From assembly GCF_030929595.1 (NCBI RefSeq), contig NZ_JAVFVR010000001.1, positions 1,203,418-1,267,417 on the forward strand: a stretch of DNA of 64,000 bases, read 5' to 3'. The notes beneath the pieces were generated by a model. The model was not told the origin of the DNA and did no database searches. It was given only the letters and a program-made list of their open reading frames with translations. This document shows, piece after piece, positions 1 through 9,267 of the stretch (its first letter is position 1; the number at the start of each line of letters is the position of its first letter). Source of the stretch: Flavobacterium sp. LHD-85 (GTDB lineage: Bacteria; Bacteroidota; Bacteroidia; Flavobacteriales; Flavobacteriaceae). A program made the translations under genes and the position numbers.

Positions 1-1324
1 CCTTCAAAAAGTATTCCTCTTTTTTCTTTGCATCTCCTAGTCCATTGTATGCCTCTCCTAACTGAATATTAAAATTCGATTCTAATTTTACGTCATCCAC
101 TACATAATCAAGACCCATTTCTAAGACGGTTTTTGCATTTTTAAATTGTTTCAGCTGATTGCTTCCTAAACCAGCATAATAGTAAAACTGAGCCTGACTC
201 GGATAAACTTCAATCAGCATCATGGCTCTTTTGGTCATTGGCTCGTATTGTTTTGCCTGTGCATACGCTTCCAGCAATAACATATTGGTCTCAAGATTAG
301 TATCTGAATTGGCGCTTAAATCTTTTTCATAATATTTAATGGCATTTTCAAATTGTCCTTTGCTATGATAAAATTTTCCAATTTCTTTAGCAACATCAAC
401 ATTCTTATCATTATCAAAATAGGAAATGGCTTTTTCTAAATCGGCAGAATACTGTGGATTTTTATTTACATAAATCAAAAATTCATTCAAAGTTCTGTGT
501 TTGATTTTTGAATCGATTTTTGAACTTGCTAAAATCACATTCATCGATTTTATAGCTTTATCCGCCTGATTGGCATCCAAATAAGTTTTAAACAAACTCA
601 CCTGTCCCCATTCTGAATTTGGAATTTCTTTAGCCAGCTGTTTTGCTACTTCAAGTGATTTCTCATTTTCATTGTTTTTTGAATACAATAAAATAAGATT
701 CAAATAATTTGATTCTTCTTTCGGATCTTTTTTAATTTGCTGAACTAAATTATCAATTTCAGCATTTTGATATTTTCCCTGAGATAAAATCTGAGCCTTA
801 TAAATCTCGCGATCCGAGGATTTTCCGAACTTATCGTTCATTTCATTAATCGCTGTCAATGCCTTGTCATACTGATTGGTAATCATGTACAGCGAAATCA
901 AATCATCTTTATATTCTTCGTCAAAAACAATTATTTTTTGAATAATATCAATTGCCAGAGGATAATTTTTGGTCTCATAACTTACATCGTAAATTCCGAG
1001 CCAGAACCATTTGTTTTTAGGATCAAGCTGTGTGGCTTTTTCAAAAGCGGTCTGTGCGTTCTGATATTCTTTAAGCGCAAAATAGTTTTTTCCTAATTCA
1101 AAATAAGCAACTGCATCATTGGGTTTAAGTTTGATACATTTCTCCAATGATACAATAGCTTTATCATAATTTTCAATTCCTTTTTGTTTTAATGATTCAT
1201 AAAACGAGTCTTGATATTCATCTGTTGTCATAGCAATGTCTTCGGGTTCTGTCTGAGCAAAAACCGAAAATGATGTGCTGAATAACGCAAAAACCAATAA
1301 TGCAAAAACTCTTTTTTTAATCAT
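1..1324 (-). CDS. TPR-repeat secreted protein, partial (C-terminus beyond window)
   Basis: An open frame starts at ATG 1324-1322 and stays open to the left edge, so at least 441 residues are present and the C-terminus is missing. Residues 1 to about 23 form a signal peptide (MIKKRVFALLVFALF...SVFAQ), predicting a periplasmic or outer-membrane location. The rest is helical and repetitive, with tetratricopeptide units such as AYFELGKNYFALKEY, which normally act as protein-binding scaffolds. It lies 48 bp downstream of the sugar nucleotidyltransferase on the same strand and may be the last gene of the dut operon. No catalytic motif is seen. The exact role is unknown. Confidence 0.85.
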   Translation of the reverse strand, partial: MIKKRVFALLVFALFSTSFSVFAQTEPEDIAMTTDEYQDSFYESLKQKGIENYDKAIVSLEKCIKLKPNDAVAYFELGKNYFALKEYQNAQTAFEKATQLDPKNKWFWLGIYDVSYETKNYPLAIDIIQKIIVFDEEYKDDLISLYMITNQYDKALTAINEMNDKFGKSSDREIYKAQILSQGKYQNAEIDNLVQQIKKDPKEESNYLNLILLYSKNNENEKSLEVAKQLAKEIPNSEWGQVSLFKTYLDANQADKAIKSMNVILASSKIDSKIKHRTLNEFLIYVNKNPQYSADLEKAISYFDNDKNVDVAKEIGKFYHSKGQFENAIKYYEKDLSANSDTNLETNMLLLEAYAQAKQYEPMTKRAMMLIEVYPSQAQFYYYAGLGSNQLKQFKNAKTVLEMGLDYVVDDVKLESNFNIQLGEAYNGLGDAKKKEEYFLK

Positions 1325-1372
1325 TTCTAAAAATTACATTTTAAACAAAACGAAACTTTCTTAATTTTTATT

Positions 1373-2389
1373 TTATTCTAAAACAGCGTAATCTCCAATG
1401 CTGATGCTTTTAAATTTACCATCGTAACTTACATGATTTCCAATCATTGCATTATCTAAAGCAGCGTTTTTAATTTGAGAATAAGTCTGAATCAAACTGT
1501 TTTTGATTGTACTGTCTGTTACATGACAACCATTTCCAAGCGAAACATTTGGGCCGATTGTAGTGTTTTTCAAAACAACATTTTCTCCAATATAACAAGG
1601 AGGAATAATAGTTGAATTTTCTAAAGTTACTCCATAATCTACTAAATGTTCTCCGTCATTGTGTAGAAAACCTAACATTCTTGTATTGGTTTCAACCGTA
1701 ACATCTTTATTACCGCAGTCCATCCACTCGTCTACACTTCCAGTTTTGAAAACTTTTCCGTTTGCCATCATCGCTTTTATACCATCATTAATCTGGTATT
1801 CTCCGCCATTCTGAATATTATTATCCAAAACATTCTGAAGTTCATTTCTTAAAATTCCAACTTCTTTAAAATAATAAATTCCGATAACGGCTAAATCGCT
1901 AACAAACTCTTTTGGTTTCTCAACCAATTCTATAATTTCATTATTTTGGTTTAGTTTTACCACACCAAAAGCTTCTGGTTGCTCTACTTGTTTTACCCAG
2001 ATTACAGCATCTGCTTCTGGATCTAATTCGAAATCTGCTCTAATTAAAGTATCTGCGTAAGCAATTACAGCTGGTCCAGAAAGAGATTCTTTAGCACACA
2101 TAATAGCATGCCCTGTTCCTAGCGGCTGATCTTGACGATAAATTGAGGCTTTTGCTCCTAATCCTTTTGCCAAATCTTCTAAACTTGCTACAACATCATC
2201 TCCAAAAAAGGCTTCATCTCCTAAAATAAAAGCAACTTCTTCAATTGGTTCTTTTAATATTTTGGCAATATCTTCAACTAAACGGTGTACAATCGATTTT
2301 CCGGCAACTGGAATTAACGGTTTAGGAACCGTTAATGTATGTGGCCTCAATCTTGATCCGCGGCCTGCCATTGGCACAATTATTTTCAT
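1373..2389 (-). CDS. Sugar-phosphate nucleotidyltransferase with C-terminal left-handed beta-helix
   Basis: 338 residues. The N-terminus carries the nucleotidyltransferase signature GRGSRLRPHTLTVPKPLIPV (residues about 9-28), where NTP and metal bind, followed by AYADTLI (about 110), the metal-binding aspartate region, and WMDCGN (about 223). Residues about 250-338 show hexapeptide-type repeats (GENVVLKNTTIGPNVSLGNG), a left-handed beta-helix as in GlmU or mannose-1-phosphate guanylyltransferases. The enzyme should activate a sugar-1-phosphate to an NDP-sugar for surface glycan synthesis in the cytoplasm. The sugar and nucleotide cannot be read from sequence. It sits between dut and the TPR gene on one strand; the nearby flippase fits an envelope role. 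Confidence 0.9.
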   Translation of the reverse strand: MKIIVPMAGRGSRLRPHTLTVPKPLIPVAGKSIVHRLVEDIAKILKEPIEEVAFILGDEAFFGDDVVASLEDLAKGLGAKASIYRQDQPLGTGHAIMCAKESLSGPAVIAYADTLIRADFELDPEADAVIWVKQVEQPEAFGVVKLNQNNEIIELVEKPKEFVSDLAVIGIYYFKEVGILRNELQNVLDNNIQNGGEYQINDGIKAMMANGKVFKTGSVDEWMDCGNKDVTVETNTRMLGFLHNDGEHLVDYGVTLENSTIIPPCYIGENVVLKNTTIGPNVSLGNGCHVTDSTIKNSLIQTYSQIKNAALDNAMIGNHVSYDGKFKSISIGDYAVLE

Positions 2390-2452
2390 TCTTTATTTGA
2401 TTTTATGGGAAGATCTCTCAAGATCTTCATTGGGTTTGGTCTTTCTTTTTTA

Positions 2453-2887
2453 TTATTTCACGCCAGTGCTTCCAAAGCCTCCTTCACCTCTGGATGTTTC
2501 AGAAAGTGTTTCAACTTCTATCCACTCAGCTCTTTCGTGTTTTGCAATAATCAGCTGTGCAATTCGTTCTCCATTTTCGATTACAAAATCATCATTAGAT
2601 AAATTTACTAAAATTACTCCGATTTCTCCTCTGTAATCTGCATCAACAGTTCCTGGCGAATTTAAAACAGTCACTCCTTTTTTTGCAGCCAGACCGCTTC
2701 TTGGTCTTACTTGTGCTTCATAACCAATTGGTAACTCAATAAAAAGTCCTGTTTTTACAATTGTTCTTTCTAAAGGTTTTAACGTAATAGGTTCGATAAT
2801 ATTGGCACGCAAATCCATTCCAGCAGAAGCAATCGTTTCGTAATTTGGTAAATCGTGCTGTGATTTATTGATAATTTGAATTTTCAT
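2453..2887 (-). CDS. dut: Deoxyuridine 5'-triphosphate nucleotidohydrolase (dUTPase)
   Basis: 144 residues, the normal size for a homotrimeric dUTPase. All five family motifs are visible in order: AGMDLRA (about 22), [12 protein letters not shown] (about 61), the uridine-binding stretch [13 protein letters not shown] (about 79), ERIAQLII (about 107), and the C-terminal [10 protein letters not shown] (about 133) that closes over the substrate. It hydrolyses dUTP to dUMP and pyrophosphate, keeping uracil out of DNA and supplying thymidylate synthesis. It lies 27 bp after the flippase gene and 63 bp before the nucleotidyltransferase on the same strand, so co-transcription is likely. Confidence 0.97.
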   Translation of the reverse strand: MKIQIINKSQHDLPNYETIASAGMDLRANIIEPITLKPLERTIVKTGLFIELPIGYEAQVRPRSGLAAKKGVTVLNSPGTVDADYRGEIGVILVNLSNDDFVIENGERIAQLIIAKHERAEWIEVETLSETSRGEGGFGSTGVK

Positions 2888-2914
2888 TTTTGAATATAAT
2901 TTTCTTAAAACGTC

Positions 2915-4372
2915 TTATTTTTTCATTATTCCTTTAATGGTATCTTTTTCAAAATGGTAAACCATATACATAAAGATTAAAAGAAGTGGAATTCCAACAT
3001 AATATTTTTCTCTAAATCCGTAAAAAGAAATAATTGAAAACAATATGGAAACCCCTAAATAAGCACCAATCTTGTTCATATCATAAGGAATTGGATAATA
3101 TTTATTCCCCAAAACATAAGAAATAAGCATCATACTTCCGTAGGCTGAAATGGTTGCAATTGCAGAACCATAATAACTATACTTCGGAATTAAAAGATAA
3201 TTTAAAATTAAGGTTACAATCGCACCAACAATAGAAATGTAAGCCCCGATTTTTGTTTTATCAGTAAGTTTATACCAAACTGATAAATTATTGTAAATGC
3301 CTAGAAAGAAATTCGCTAAAATAATAAGCGGTACAACTTTCATTGCTTCCCAATACGATTTGTTGTCTAATAACAGGTATTTTAAAACATCTGCAAAAAC
3401 AATTACACCTAATAAAATCAATGATCCTAAAATCACAAAATATTTGGTGATAACGGCATAAGTCTGTGGAGCATTTTCATTTTTAGCATGACTAAAAAAG
3501 AAAGGTTCAATTCCTAATCTGAAAGCTGTAGCAAAAAGAACCATAAATAATCCTAATTTGTAACAAGCAGAATACGCACCAACTTCAGATTTTGCTAAGT
3601 TTTCAGGAAGCAAATAGCCTAATAGAATTTTATCGAAATGTTCATTTACAGCAAAAGCCAATCCGGCAACCAAAATAGGAAGTCCGTATTTCATCATTTT
3701 TTTCCAAAGTACAGGATCAAACTTTCGCCCAAGCGAAAGATAATTAGGAGAAAGCACAATAAATGTTGCTAAACTTGCTAGAAGGTTTGCAATGAAAATA
3801 TAAGCAATCTGGAAATTTTGCACATACAAATTATCCCAAACAGAATTCGGGTTTGCCTCTGCCAATTTTGGAAGATAAATCAAGAAGAATATATTCAGCA
3901 ATAAGTTTATTACAACATTTCCAATCTTAATCGCCGCATAAACCATTGGTCGTTGATTGGCTCTAAGTTTTGAAAACGGAATTAAGACCAGTGCGTCTAA
4001 AACTAAAATCCAAATAGTATAGGTAATATACTGAACATCTACTTCGGCTAAGTTTGCCAATGTGTTTCTAAAAATCAATCCAGCGAAAAGAAAAATTATC
4101 GACGTCCAAAATATTGAAATAGTAGATGTTGCGATTACATTTTTCTTATCCTCTTCGGCACTATAAAATCTAAAAAATGCAGTTTCCATTCCGTATGAAA
4201 GAACCACATTAAAGAAAACCATCCAAGACAATACGATCGAAACTTCGCCATACTCTGCTGTAGGCAAAATTCCTGTATACAATCTCACTAATAAAAAACT
4301 CAGCATTCTTGGTAAAACTGTAGCCAGTCCGTAAATTGCCGTTTGCTTGAATAGATTTTTATATAATCCCAA
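2915..4372 (-). CDS. Polysaccharide flippase (Wzx/MATE-like, MviN superfamily)
   Basis: 485 residues, almost entirely hydrophobic, with about 12-14 predicted membrane helices and the N-terminal pattern (LFKQTAIYGLATVLPRMLSF) typical of oligosaccharide flippases. It should move lipid-linked glycan units across the inner membrane. It is the first gene of a minus-strand run with dut, the nucleotidyltransferase and the TPR protein, and a -7 box (TATTTTTG on the minus strand, 4400-4407) lies 28 bp upstream. The substrate is not predictable. A second, shorter flippase is encoded in the polysaccharide locus at 30.6 kb. Confidence 0.88.
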   Translation of the reverse strand: MGLYKNLFKQTAIYGLATVLPRMLSFLLVRLYTGILPTAEYGEVSIVLSWMVFFNVVLSYGMETAFFRFYSAEEDKKNVIATSTISIFWTSIIFLFAGLIFRNTLANLAEVDVQYITYTIWILVLDALVLIPFSKLRANQRPMVYAAIKIGNVVINLLLNIFFLIYLPKLAEANPNSVWDNLYVQNFQIAYIFIANLLASLATFIVLSPNYLSLGRKFDPVLWKKMMKYGLPILVAGLAFAVNEHFDKILLGYLLPENLAKSEVGAYSACYKLGLFMVLFATAFRLGIEPFFFSHAKNENAPQTYAVITKYFVILGSLILLGVIVFADVLKYLLLDNKSYWEAMKVVPLIILANFFLGIYNNLSVWYKLTDKTKIGAYISIVGAIVTLILNYLLIPKYSYYGSAIATISAYGSMMLISYVLGNKYYPIPYDMNKIGAYLGVSILFSIISFYGFREKYYVGIPLLLIFMYMVYHFEKDTIKGIMKK

Positions 4373-4399
4373 AATATAATTCTAATAATGTTTGTAAGA

Positions 4400-4407
4400 C
4401 AAAAATA
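4400..4407 (-). promoter_or_regulatory. -7 promoter box of the flippase-dut operon
   Basis: TATTTTTG on the minus strand matches the Bacteroidota -7 consensus TAnnTTTG, 28 bp before the flippase start. No TTG (-33) is found at 17-23 bp spacing, so the call is partial. Confidence 0.45.
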
Positions 4408-4467
4408 ACCATTTCTTTTGTTTAATGGTGCTTTTGTTGATGCAATAAAGAAAACTTCTAACTGTTT

Positions 4468-4914
4468 TTAAACCGTTAATTTCTTTTCGTCCAAAATTTT
4501 TACAAAATGAAATCCTTTTGGTGCATAACCCTGATTATAATAAAATCTATGGGCTCCAAAATTTCCTGTAAACGCATCCAAAACGATACTACTGCAATTC
4601 AACTCTATTGCTTTTTTCTCTACATATTCCGTAAGCATTTTTCCAATTCCTTTGGATCTGTATTCAGGATTTACAACAAAATTATCTATCTCCAGATATT
4701 TTCCTGTCCAAAGTTTTGTTGCCGACCAACATCCCGTTAGACCAAGACAAGCCTCTCCTTCAAATACCGCAATTTGAATATAATTATGAGAAAGCATTTC
4801 AAAGAGAAATCCGTGATACTTCTCTAGGGATATATTTGGATATAAAAATCGAATCGTATTTATTTGAGCTGTCATATCTTCAATGGTCGTGAGCTCTCTT
4901 ATTTGTAAAGTCAT
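4468..4914 (-). CDS. GNAT family N-acetyltransferase
   Basis: 148 residues from the ATG at 4914-4912 (MTLQIREL). The frame extends upstream to 4998, but that part reads like untranslated AT-rich DNA and a complete TTG-N19-TATTTTTG promoter (4935-4964) lies inside it, so the shorter start is chosen. The acetyl-CoA pyrophosphate loop is visible as EYRSKGIGKMLTEYVEKKA (Q/RxxGxG/A motif), after the beta-4 strand YLEIDNFVVNP, and the C-terminal GAHRFYYNQGY matches the family. It transfers an acetyl group from acetyl-CoA to an unknown amine. It is monocistronic, with its own promoter. Confidence 0.88.
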   Translation of the reverse strand: MTLQIRELTTIEDMTAQINTIRFLYPNISLEKYHGFLFEMLSHNYIQIAVFEGEACLGLTGCWSATKLWTGKYLEIDNFVVNPEYRSKGIGKMLTEYVEKKAIELNCSSIVLDAFTGNFGAHRFYYNQGYAPKGFHFVKILDEKKLTV

Positions 4915-4934
4915 GTTATAAACGAAATAGAATT

Positions 4935-4964
4935 CAAAAATACTTAAAATATAAGGCAAGCCAA
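4935..4964 (-). promoter_or_regulatory. Complete Bacteroidota promoter for the GNAT gene
   Basis: On the minus strand TTG (4964-4962), a 19-bp spacer and TATTTTTG (4942-4935) match the TTG-N17-23-TAnnTTTG consensus. Transcription should start near 4928, about 14 bases before the ATG at 4914. This decides the start codon of the gene. Confidence 0.65.
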
Positions 4965-5134
4965 GATGAATTAAACTTTGAAAAATAAATTTTAACAAAA
5001 AAAGAAGAATTATTGTACAAAGTAATCTTAAAATACTTATCTTTAACTAATTATAACACGTTTTTTTAACAGAACATGTGAAATATATAAAATTTAGTTA
5101 AAAATTATGTAACATTTTTTTTACAGTCTTTGAT

Positions 5135-5142
5135 TAAATTTG
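5135..5142 (+). promoter_or_regulatory. -7 box ahead of the tandem-hairpin repeat
   Basis: TAAATTTG on the plus strand fits TAnnTTTG. Transcription would start near 5149, just before the first hairpin (AAAGGG...CCCTTT) of the repeat array. No -33 TTG is seen at the right spacing. No plus-strand protein gene follows for several kilobases. Confidence 0.35.
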
Positions 5143-5146
5143 TTTC

Positions 5147-5430
5147 AAAGGGAATGAGAAAGCTAGATACAACCCTTTTAAAAAAAGAAGCACTGGGACT
5201 AATAAAGCTTGTTTGTTCCCATAAAAGACAAAGCACAAGGGATTGATTCAGCTGTAATGTAACCCTAATAAAAACAGAGCACTGGGACTAATAAAGCTTG
5301 TTTGTTCCCATAAAAGACAAAGCACAAGGGATTGATTCTGCTGTATTGTAACCCTTAAAAAAACAGAGCATTGGGATTAATAAAGCTAGTTTGTTCCCAT
5401 GAAAGACAAAGCACACAGAGTTATCTGTCT
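5147..5430 (+). ncRNA. Candidate structured RNA: tandem 89-nt hairpin units
   Basis: This 660-bp gap between the GNAT gene and atpG has no credible ORF. It holds an array with an exact 89-bp period: units begin at 5189, 5278 and 5367, and a partial unit precedes them. Each unit can form hairpin A (TGGGA...TCCCA) and hairpin B (AGGG...CCCT). The first B-type hairpin has AAAGGG...CCCTTT, and in the last unit the B position is replaced by a different but still pairing stem (ACAGA...TCTGT, 5414-5428). That conservation of pairing rather than sequence suggests RNA. A -7 box lies upstream and a strong hairpin downstream. I cannot match it to a named RNA family; strand is inferred from the -7 box. 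Confidence 0.5.
5189..5420. repeat. 89-bp tandem repeat, about 2.6 units plus an upstream remnant
   Basis: Units 1 and 2 (5189-5277, 5278-5366) differ at only a handful of positions. Unit 3 (from 5367) matches for about 50 bases and then diverges after GCACA. A shorter remnant (5161-5188) aligns with the end of a unit. Since 89 is not a multiple of three, the array is not coding. Confidence 0.9.
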
Positions 5431-5495
5431 ATTTTTATAAAATGGTAGTGATTCTCAACTTAACTGTAATTTGAGAATCACCATTTTATAAAAAT
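5431..5495. terminator. Long imperfect hairpin after the repeat array
   Basis: The arms 5431-5457 and 5471-5495 pair over about 25 bp (ATTTTTATAAAATGGT with ACCATTTTATAAAAAT, then TGATTCTCAA with TTGAGAATCA), broken by a 2-nt bulge, with a loop of about 13 nt. It could end the plus-strand transcript of the repeat array. It lacks a long T-tract, so a structural or processing role is also possible. Confidence 0.5.
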
Positions 5496-5530
5496 ATTTT
5501 TAAAAAAGAATAAAACTTCCAATAAAAAGA

Positions 5531-5552
5531 AAAGCCAGCGTTAGCTGGCTTT
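5531..5552 (-). terminator. Intrinsic terminator of the ATP synthase operon
   Basis: A perfect 9-bp stem AAAGCCAGC / GCTGGCTTT with a 4-nt loop sits 22 bp past the atpG stop. On the minus strand it is followed by TCTTTTTATT, as expected for a Rho-independent terminator. Confidence 0.85.
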
Positions 5553-5574
5553 CTTTTGTTTATTATAGAATAGA

Positions 5575-6435
5575 TTATCCATTCAAAGCTTCTGCTCCAC
5601 CAACAATTTCCAAAATCTCACTTGTAATTGCAGCCTGACGAGCTTTGTTATAAGTTAATTTCAATTGGTTTCTTAAAGCAGTTGCGTTATCTGTTGCTTT
5701 GTGCATTGCTGTCATACGCGCTCCATGCTCAGAAGCAAATGAATCACGAATACCTTTGTACAATTGTGTTTTTAAAGACTTCGGAATTAAAGCCAATACG
5801 ATTTCTTCTTTTCCTGGCTCAAAAATGTAATCTCCAGAAACTGCAGCTGCATCGGTATTAATAGGCGCTAACGGTAAAAACTGCTCTACTTGAACAATTT
5901 GAGTCGCAGCGTTTTTAAACTGATTGTAAACTAACTCAATTCTGTCGTATTCTCCAGTTAAAAACTTTTGTGTTAAATCATCTGCAATTCCAGCAACATT
6001 TTCAAATGTCAAATTATCAAAAATTGCATTATGATGACCGTGGATTTTATGCGTTTTAATTAAAGCATCTCCACCTTTTTTACCAATGGCAAAAACGTCA
6101 ACTTGCTTTCCAGCATAAAAATCAGTACGATTCTTAATCTCTTTAATAATATTTGAATTGAAAGCACCACATAAACCTCTGTTTGAAGTTACAGCAACTA
6201 ACAATACTTTTTTTACTTCACGTTGTGTAGTGTAATCTCCTCCTATTTCACCTTCTAGTGTAGCAGAAAGATCTTGCAATAACTCCGTTAATTTCTCGGC
6301 ATAAGGACGCATTGCAGTGATTGCATCTTGTGCTTTCTTCAGCTTTGCAGCAGAAACCATTTTCATAGCCGATGTAATCTGCATCGTCGATGAAACGGAA
6401 GTAATTCTATTACGGATTTCCTTTAAATTTGCCAT
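5575..6435 (-). CDS. atpG: ATP synthase F1 gamma subunit
   Basis: 286 residues, the usual length. The N-terminal signature helix (EIRNRITSVSSTMQITSAMK) and the C-terminal helix ending ITSEILEIVGGAEAL form the coiled-coil shaft that rotates inside the alpha3beta3 ring. It is the last gene of a minus-strand operon atpB-E-F-H-A-G, 88 bp after atpA, and is followed by a terminator at 5531-5552. The beta and epsilon genes do not follow; in Bacteroidota they usually lie elsewhere as a separate atpDC pair. Confidence 0.97.
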   Translation of the reverse strand: MANLKEIRNRITSVSSTMQITSAMKMVSAAKLKKAQDAITAMRPYAEKLTELLQDLSATLEGEIGGDYTTQREVKKVLLVAVTSNRGLCGAFNSNIIKEIKNRTDFYAGKQVDVFAIGKKGGDALIKTHKIHGHHNAIFDNLTFENVAGIADDLTQKFLTGEYDRIELVYNQFKNAATQIVQVEQFLPLAPINTDAAAVSGDYIFEPGKEEIVLALIPKSLKTQLYKGIRDSFASEHGARMTAMHKATDNATALRNQLKLTYNKARQAAITSEILEIVGGAEALNG

Positions 6436-6523
6436 CTATTAATTAGAAAATGTGACAATTTTAAAATTAGATAATTAGAAAAATGCTTACCATTCTCTAA
6501 TTATCTAATTTACAATTATCTTA

Positions 6524-8101
6524 TTAGTTATATTTTGCTGAAACTTCTTTTGCTGCTTTTTCGATAACATCTGTAATTGCGTCATCTAATTTACCAGCTT
6601 TCAAAGCATTAAGTGTATCTTTATGTTTGCTGTTTAAGTAAGCTAAGAAATCTGCTTCAAATTCTTTTACTTTATTTACAGGAACATTTTTTAATAAGTT
6701 TTTAGAACCAGCATAGATAATAGCTACCTGGTTTTCAACTGTATAAGGATCATTTAAACCTTGTTTCAAGATCTCAACGTTTCTTTTTCCTTTTTCAATT
6801 ACGTTTAAAGTAACAGAATCTAAGTCAGAACCAAATTTAGCGAAAGCTTCTAATTCACGGAATTGAGCTTGGTCTAATTTTAAAGTTCCAGAAACTTTCT
6901 TCATTGATTTAATTTGAGCATTACCTCCAACACGAGATACAGAGATACCTACGTTAATTGCAGGACGAACCCCAGAGTTGAACAAATCCCCATCAAGGAA
7001 AATCTGACCATCTGTAATAGAGATTACGTTTGTTGGGATATATGCAGAAACGTCACCAGCTTGAGTTTCGATAATTGGTAATGCAGTTAATGAACCACCA
7101 CCTTTTACGATAGATTTGATAGAATCTGGTAAATCGTTCATGTTTTTAGCAATACCATCATCAGCGATTACTTTACAAGCACGCTCTAATAAACGAGAGT
7201 GTAAGTAGAAAACGTCTCCAGGATAAGCCTCACGTCCCGGTGGTCTTCTTAATAAAAGAGAAACCTCACGGTAAGCAACAGCTTGTTTAGATAAATCATC
7301 ATAAACGATAAGAGCTGGACGACCAGAATCTCTGAAGTATTCTCCAATTGCAGCACCAGCGAATGGAGCATAAACTTGCATTGGAGCTGGATCAGAAGCG
7401 TTAGCAGCAACGATAACTGTATAAGCCATTGCTCCTTTTTCTTCTAACATTTTTGCAATTCCTGCTACAGTTGAAGCTTTTTGTCCAATTGCAACATATA
7501 TACAGAATACAGGTTTTCCTGCATCGTAAAATTCTTTTTGGTTTAAGATTGTGTCGATACAAACAGTTGATTTACCTGTTTGACGGTCACCAATAACAAG
7601 CTCACGTTGTCCACGACCAACTGGGATCATAGCATCAACAGCTTTTACACCTGTTTGCAATGGCTCAGTTACTGGCTGACGGAAGATAACACCAGGTGCT
7701 TTTCTTTCTAAAGGCATTTCGTATAAGTCACCACCGATTGGTCCTTTTCCATCAATTGGAAAACCAAGAGTGTTAACAACACGTCCTACCATTTGCTCAC
7801 CAACTTTAAGAGAAGCAATACGTTGAGTTCTTTTTGCTGTAGATCCTTCTTTAATACCAGTTGATGGTCCTAATAATACAACCCCAACATTATCCTCCTC
7901 AAGATTTAATACGATACCTTCCATACCGTTATCAAATTCCACTAACTCTCCATATTGTACATTAGACAGCCCGTAAACACGAGCAATACCGTCTCCAACT
8001 TGAAGTACTGATCCTACTTCCTCTAGTGTAGCACCAGATTCAAAACCTTCTACTTGCTTTCTTAATATTGCTGAAATTTCAGCAGGTTTGATTTCCGCCA
8101 T
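6524..8101 (-). CDS. atpA: ATP synthase F1 alpha subunit
   Basis: 525 residues. The Walker A loop GDRQTGKST lies at about 170-178 and the Walker B-type [12 protein letters not shown] with the following [14 protein letters not shown] stretch at about 265-300, all characteristic of the non-catalytic nucleotide-binding alpha subunit. It forms the alpha3beta3 head with beta (not encoded in this window). It lies 37 bp after atpH and 88 bp before atpG. Full length, no unusual features. Confidence 0.98.
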   Translation of the reverse strand: MAEIKPAEISAILRKQVEGFESGATLEEVGSVLQVGDGIARVYGLSNVQYGELVEFDNGMEGIVLNLEEDNVGVVLLGPSTGIKEGSTAKRTQRIASLKVGEQMVGRVVNTLGFPIDGKGPIGGDLYEMPLERKAPGVIFRQPVTEPLQTGVKAVDAMIPVGRGQRELVIGDRQTGKSTVCIDTILNQKEFYDAGKPVFCIYVAIGQKASTVAGIAKMLEEKGAMAYTVIVAANASDPAPMQVYAPFAGAAIGEYFRDSGRPALIVYDDLSKQAVAYREVSLLLRRPPGREAYPGDVFYLHSRLLERACKVIADDGIAKNMNDLPDSIKSIVKGGGSLTALPIIETQAGDVSAYIPTNVISITDGQIFLDGDLFNSGVRPAINVGISVSRVGGNAQIKSMKKVSGTLKLDQAQFRELEAFAKFGSDLDSVTLNVIEKGKRNVEILKQGLNDPYTVENQVAIIYAGSKNLLKNVPVNKVKEFEADFLAYLNSKHKDTLNALKAGKLDDAITDVIEKAAKEVSAKYN

Positions 8102-8138
8102 CTTAATTTATAATTTAGACACTTTTTGTGTTATAAAA

Positions 8139-8672
8139 CTAATTACTTAACTCTCTTTTTAATACTTGTAATCTGTTAGCAACTGAAGCGTTGTACTGAT
8201 TATCTCCTATTCTCAAAATAAATCCACCAATAATTGAAGGATCTACTACATTTTCTATTGTAATCTTTTTATCTGATAAAGTTGCAACTTTTGCTAAAAC
8301 TTTAGCTTCTAAAGCAGCATCCATTGGGATAGCTGTAGTAACTTTTGCTACTTCAACTCCATTGTTTTCATCAAATAATTTATTGTATTCTAATGCAATT
8401 GCATCTAGAATTTCAAATCTTTTGTTTTCGAATAATAAACGGAACAAACCTTTAGTTACTCCATTTACATTTGCAAAAACTTCTAAAAGAGCACTTTCTT
8501 TAACTTCAACAGTAGTTGTTGGGTTTTGAATAAATGTGCTCAACTCTTGATTCGTCTCAATTGCATTTGCAATTGATTTCATATCGTTATTGACAGCTTC
8601 GGCAACACCTTTAGAGTTTGCTAAGTCTAGAATTGCTTTTGCATAACGAATTGCTGCTCTTGTACTTGCCAT
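8139..8672 (-). CDS. atpH: ATP synthase F1 delta subunit
   Basis: 177 residues, matching the family. The start TRAAIRYAKAILDLA is the conserved N-terminal helix, and the C-terminal region DPSIIGGFILRIGDNQYNAS is the family signature. Delta joins the top of the F1 head to the b-subunit stalk. The gap to atpF is only 4 bp, so translation is probably coupled. Confidence 0.96.
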   Translation of the reverse strand: MASTRAAIRYAKAILDLANSKGVAEAVNNDMKSIANAIETNQELSTFIQNPTTTVEVKESALLEVFANVNGVTKGLFRLLFENKRFEILDAIALEYNKLFDENNGVEVAKVTTAIPMDAALEAKVLAKVATLSDKKITIENVVDPSIIGGFILRIGDNQYNASVANRLQVLKRELSN

Positions 8673-8676
8673 AATC

Positions 8677-9177
8677 TTAGTTTAACTTTACGTCACCTAA
8701 TAATTTCTCTACTAATTTAGTTTGAGATTCTTTATTAGATAATTCTTCTTTCAATAATTTTTCAGCAATACTCAAAGATAGAGTTGAAACTTGAGATTTC
8801 AATTCTGCCATTGCAGCATTCTTTTCGCTTTCGATAGCTGCTTTAGCTTGATCAATCATTTTTTGACCTGCTTCTTGCGCTTCGTTTTTAGAATCAGCAA
8901 TCATTTTCTCTTTCATTTCGCGAGCTTCTTTTAACATCGCGTCACGTTCAGCACGAGCTTCATTCAAAATTCTTTGATTGTCAGCTTGTAAGTTTTCCAT
9001 TTCTCTCTTTGCGTTTTCAGCAGAAAGCAATGCATTTTTAATACCTTCTTCTCTAGCAGTAATAGATTCCATAATTGGTTTCCAAGCAAATTTTACTAAA
9101 AGTAAAATCAAAACTACCAAGATTAAAGCTTGCCAGAAGAATAATCCGAATGAAAAATCGTTAATTAACTTATCCAT
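8677..9177 (-). CDS. atpF: ATP synthase Fo b subunit
   Basis: 166 residues: one N-terminal membrane helix (about 10-28, FGLFFWQALILVVLILLLVK) and a long charged helix rich in A, E, K and Q that forms the dimeric peripheral stalk. It lies between atpE and atpH in the canonical order. Only one b gene is present, without a b' paralogue. Confidence 0.96.
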   Translation of the reverse strand: MDKLINDFSFGLFFWQALILVVLILLLVKFAWKPIMESITAREEGIKNALLSAENAKREMENLQADNQRILNEARAERDAMLKEAREMKEKMIADSKNEAQEAGQKMIDQAKAAIESEKNAAMAELKSQVSTLSLSIAEKLLKEELSNKESQTKLVEKLLGDVKLN

Positions 9178-9267
9178 TTTATATAACTATATTAAATATT
9201 TAATTTCTTTTTTAAAAGTAACAACATCTTTAACCAACCGTTAAAGATGCTGTTATTTCTCTCTTTA

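Noticed and set aside
4915..4998. Longer N-terminus for the GNAT gene
   Set aside because: A full TTG-N19-TATTTTTG promoter lies inside this segment, and the encoded residues are unlike the start of an acetyltransferase.
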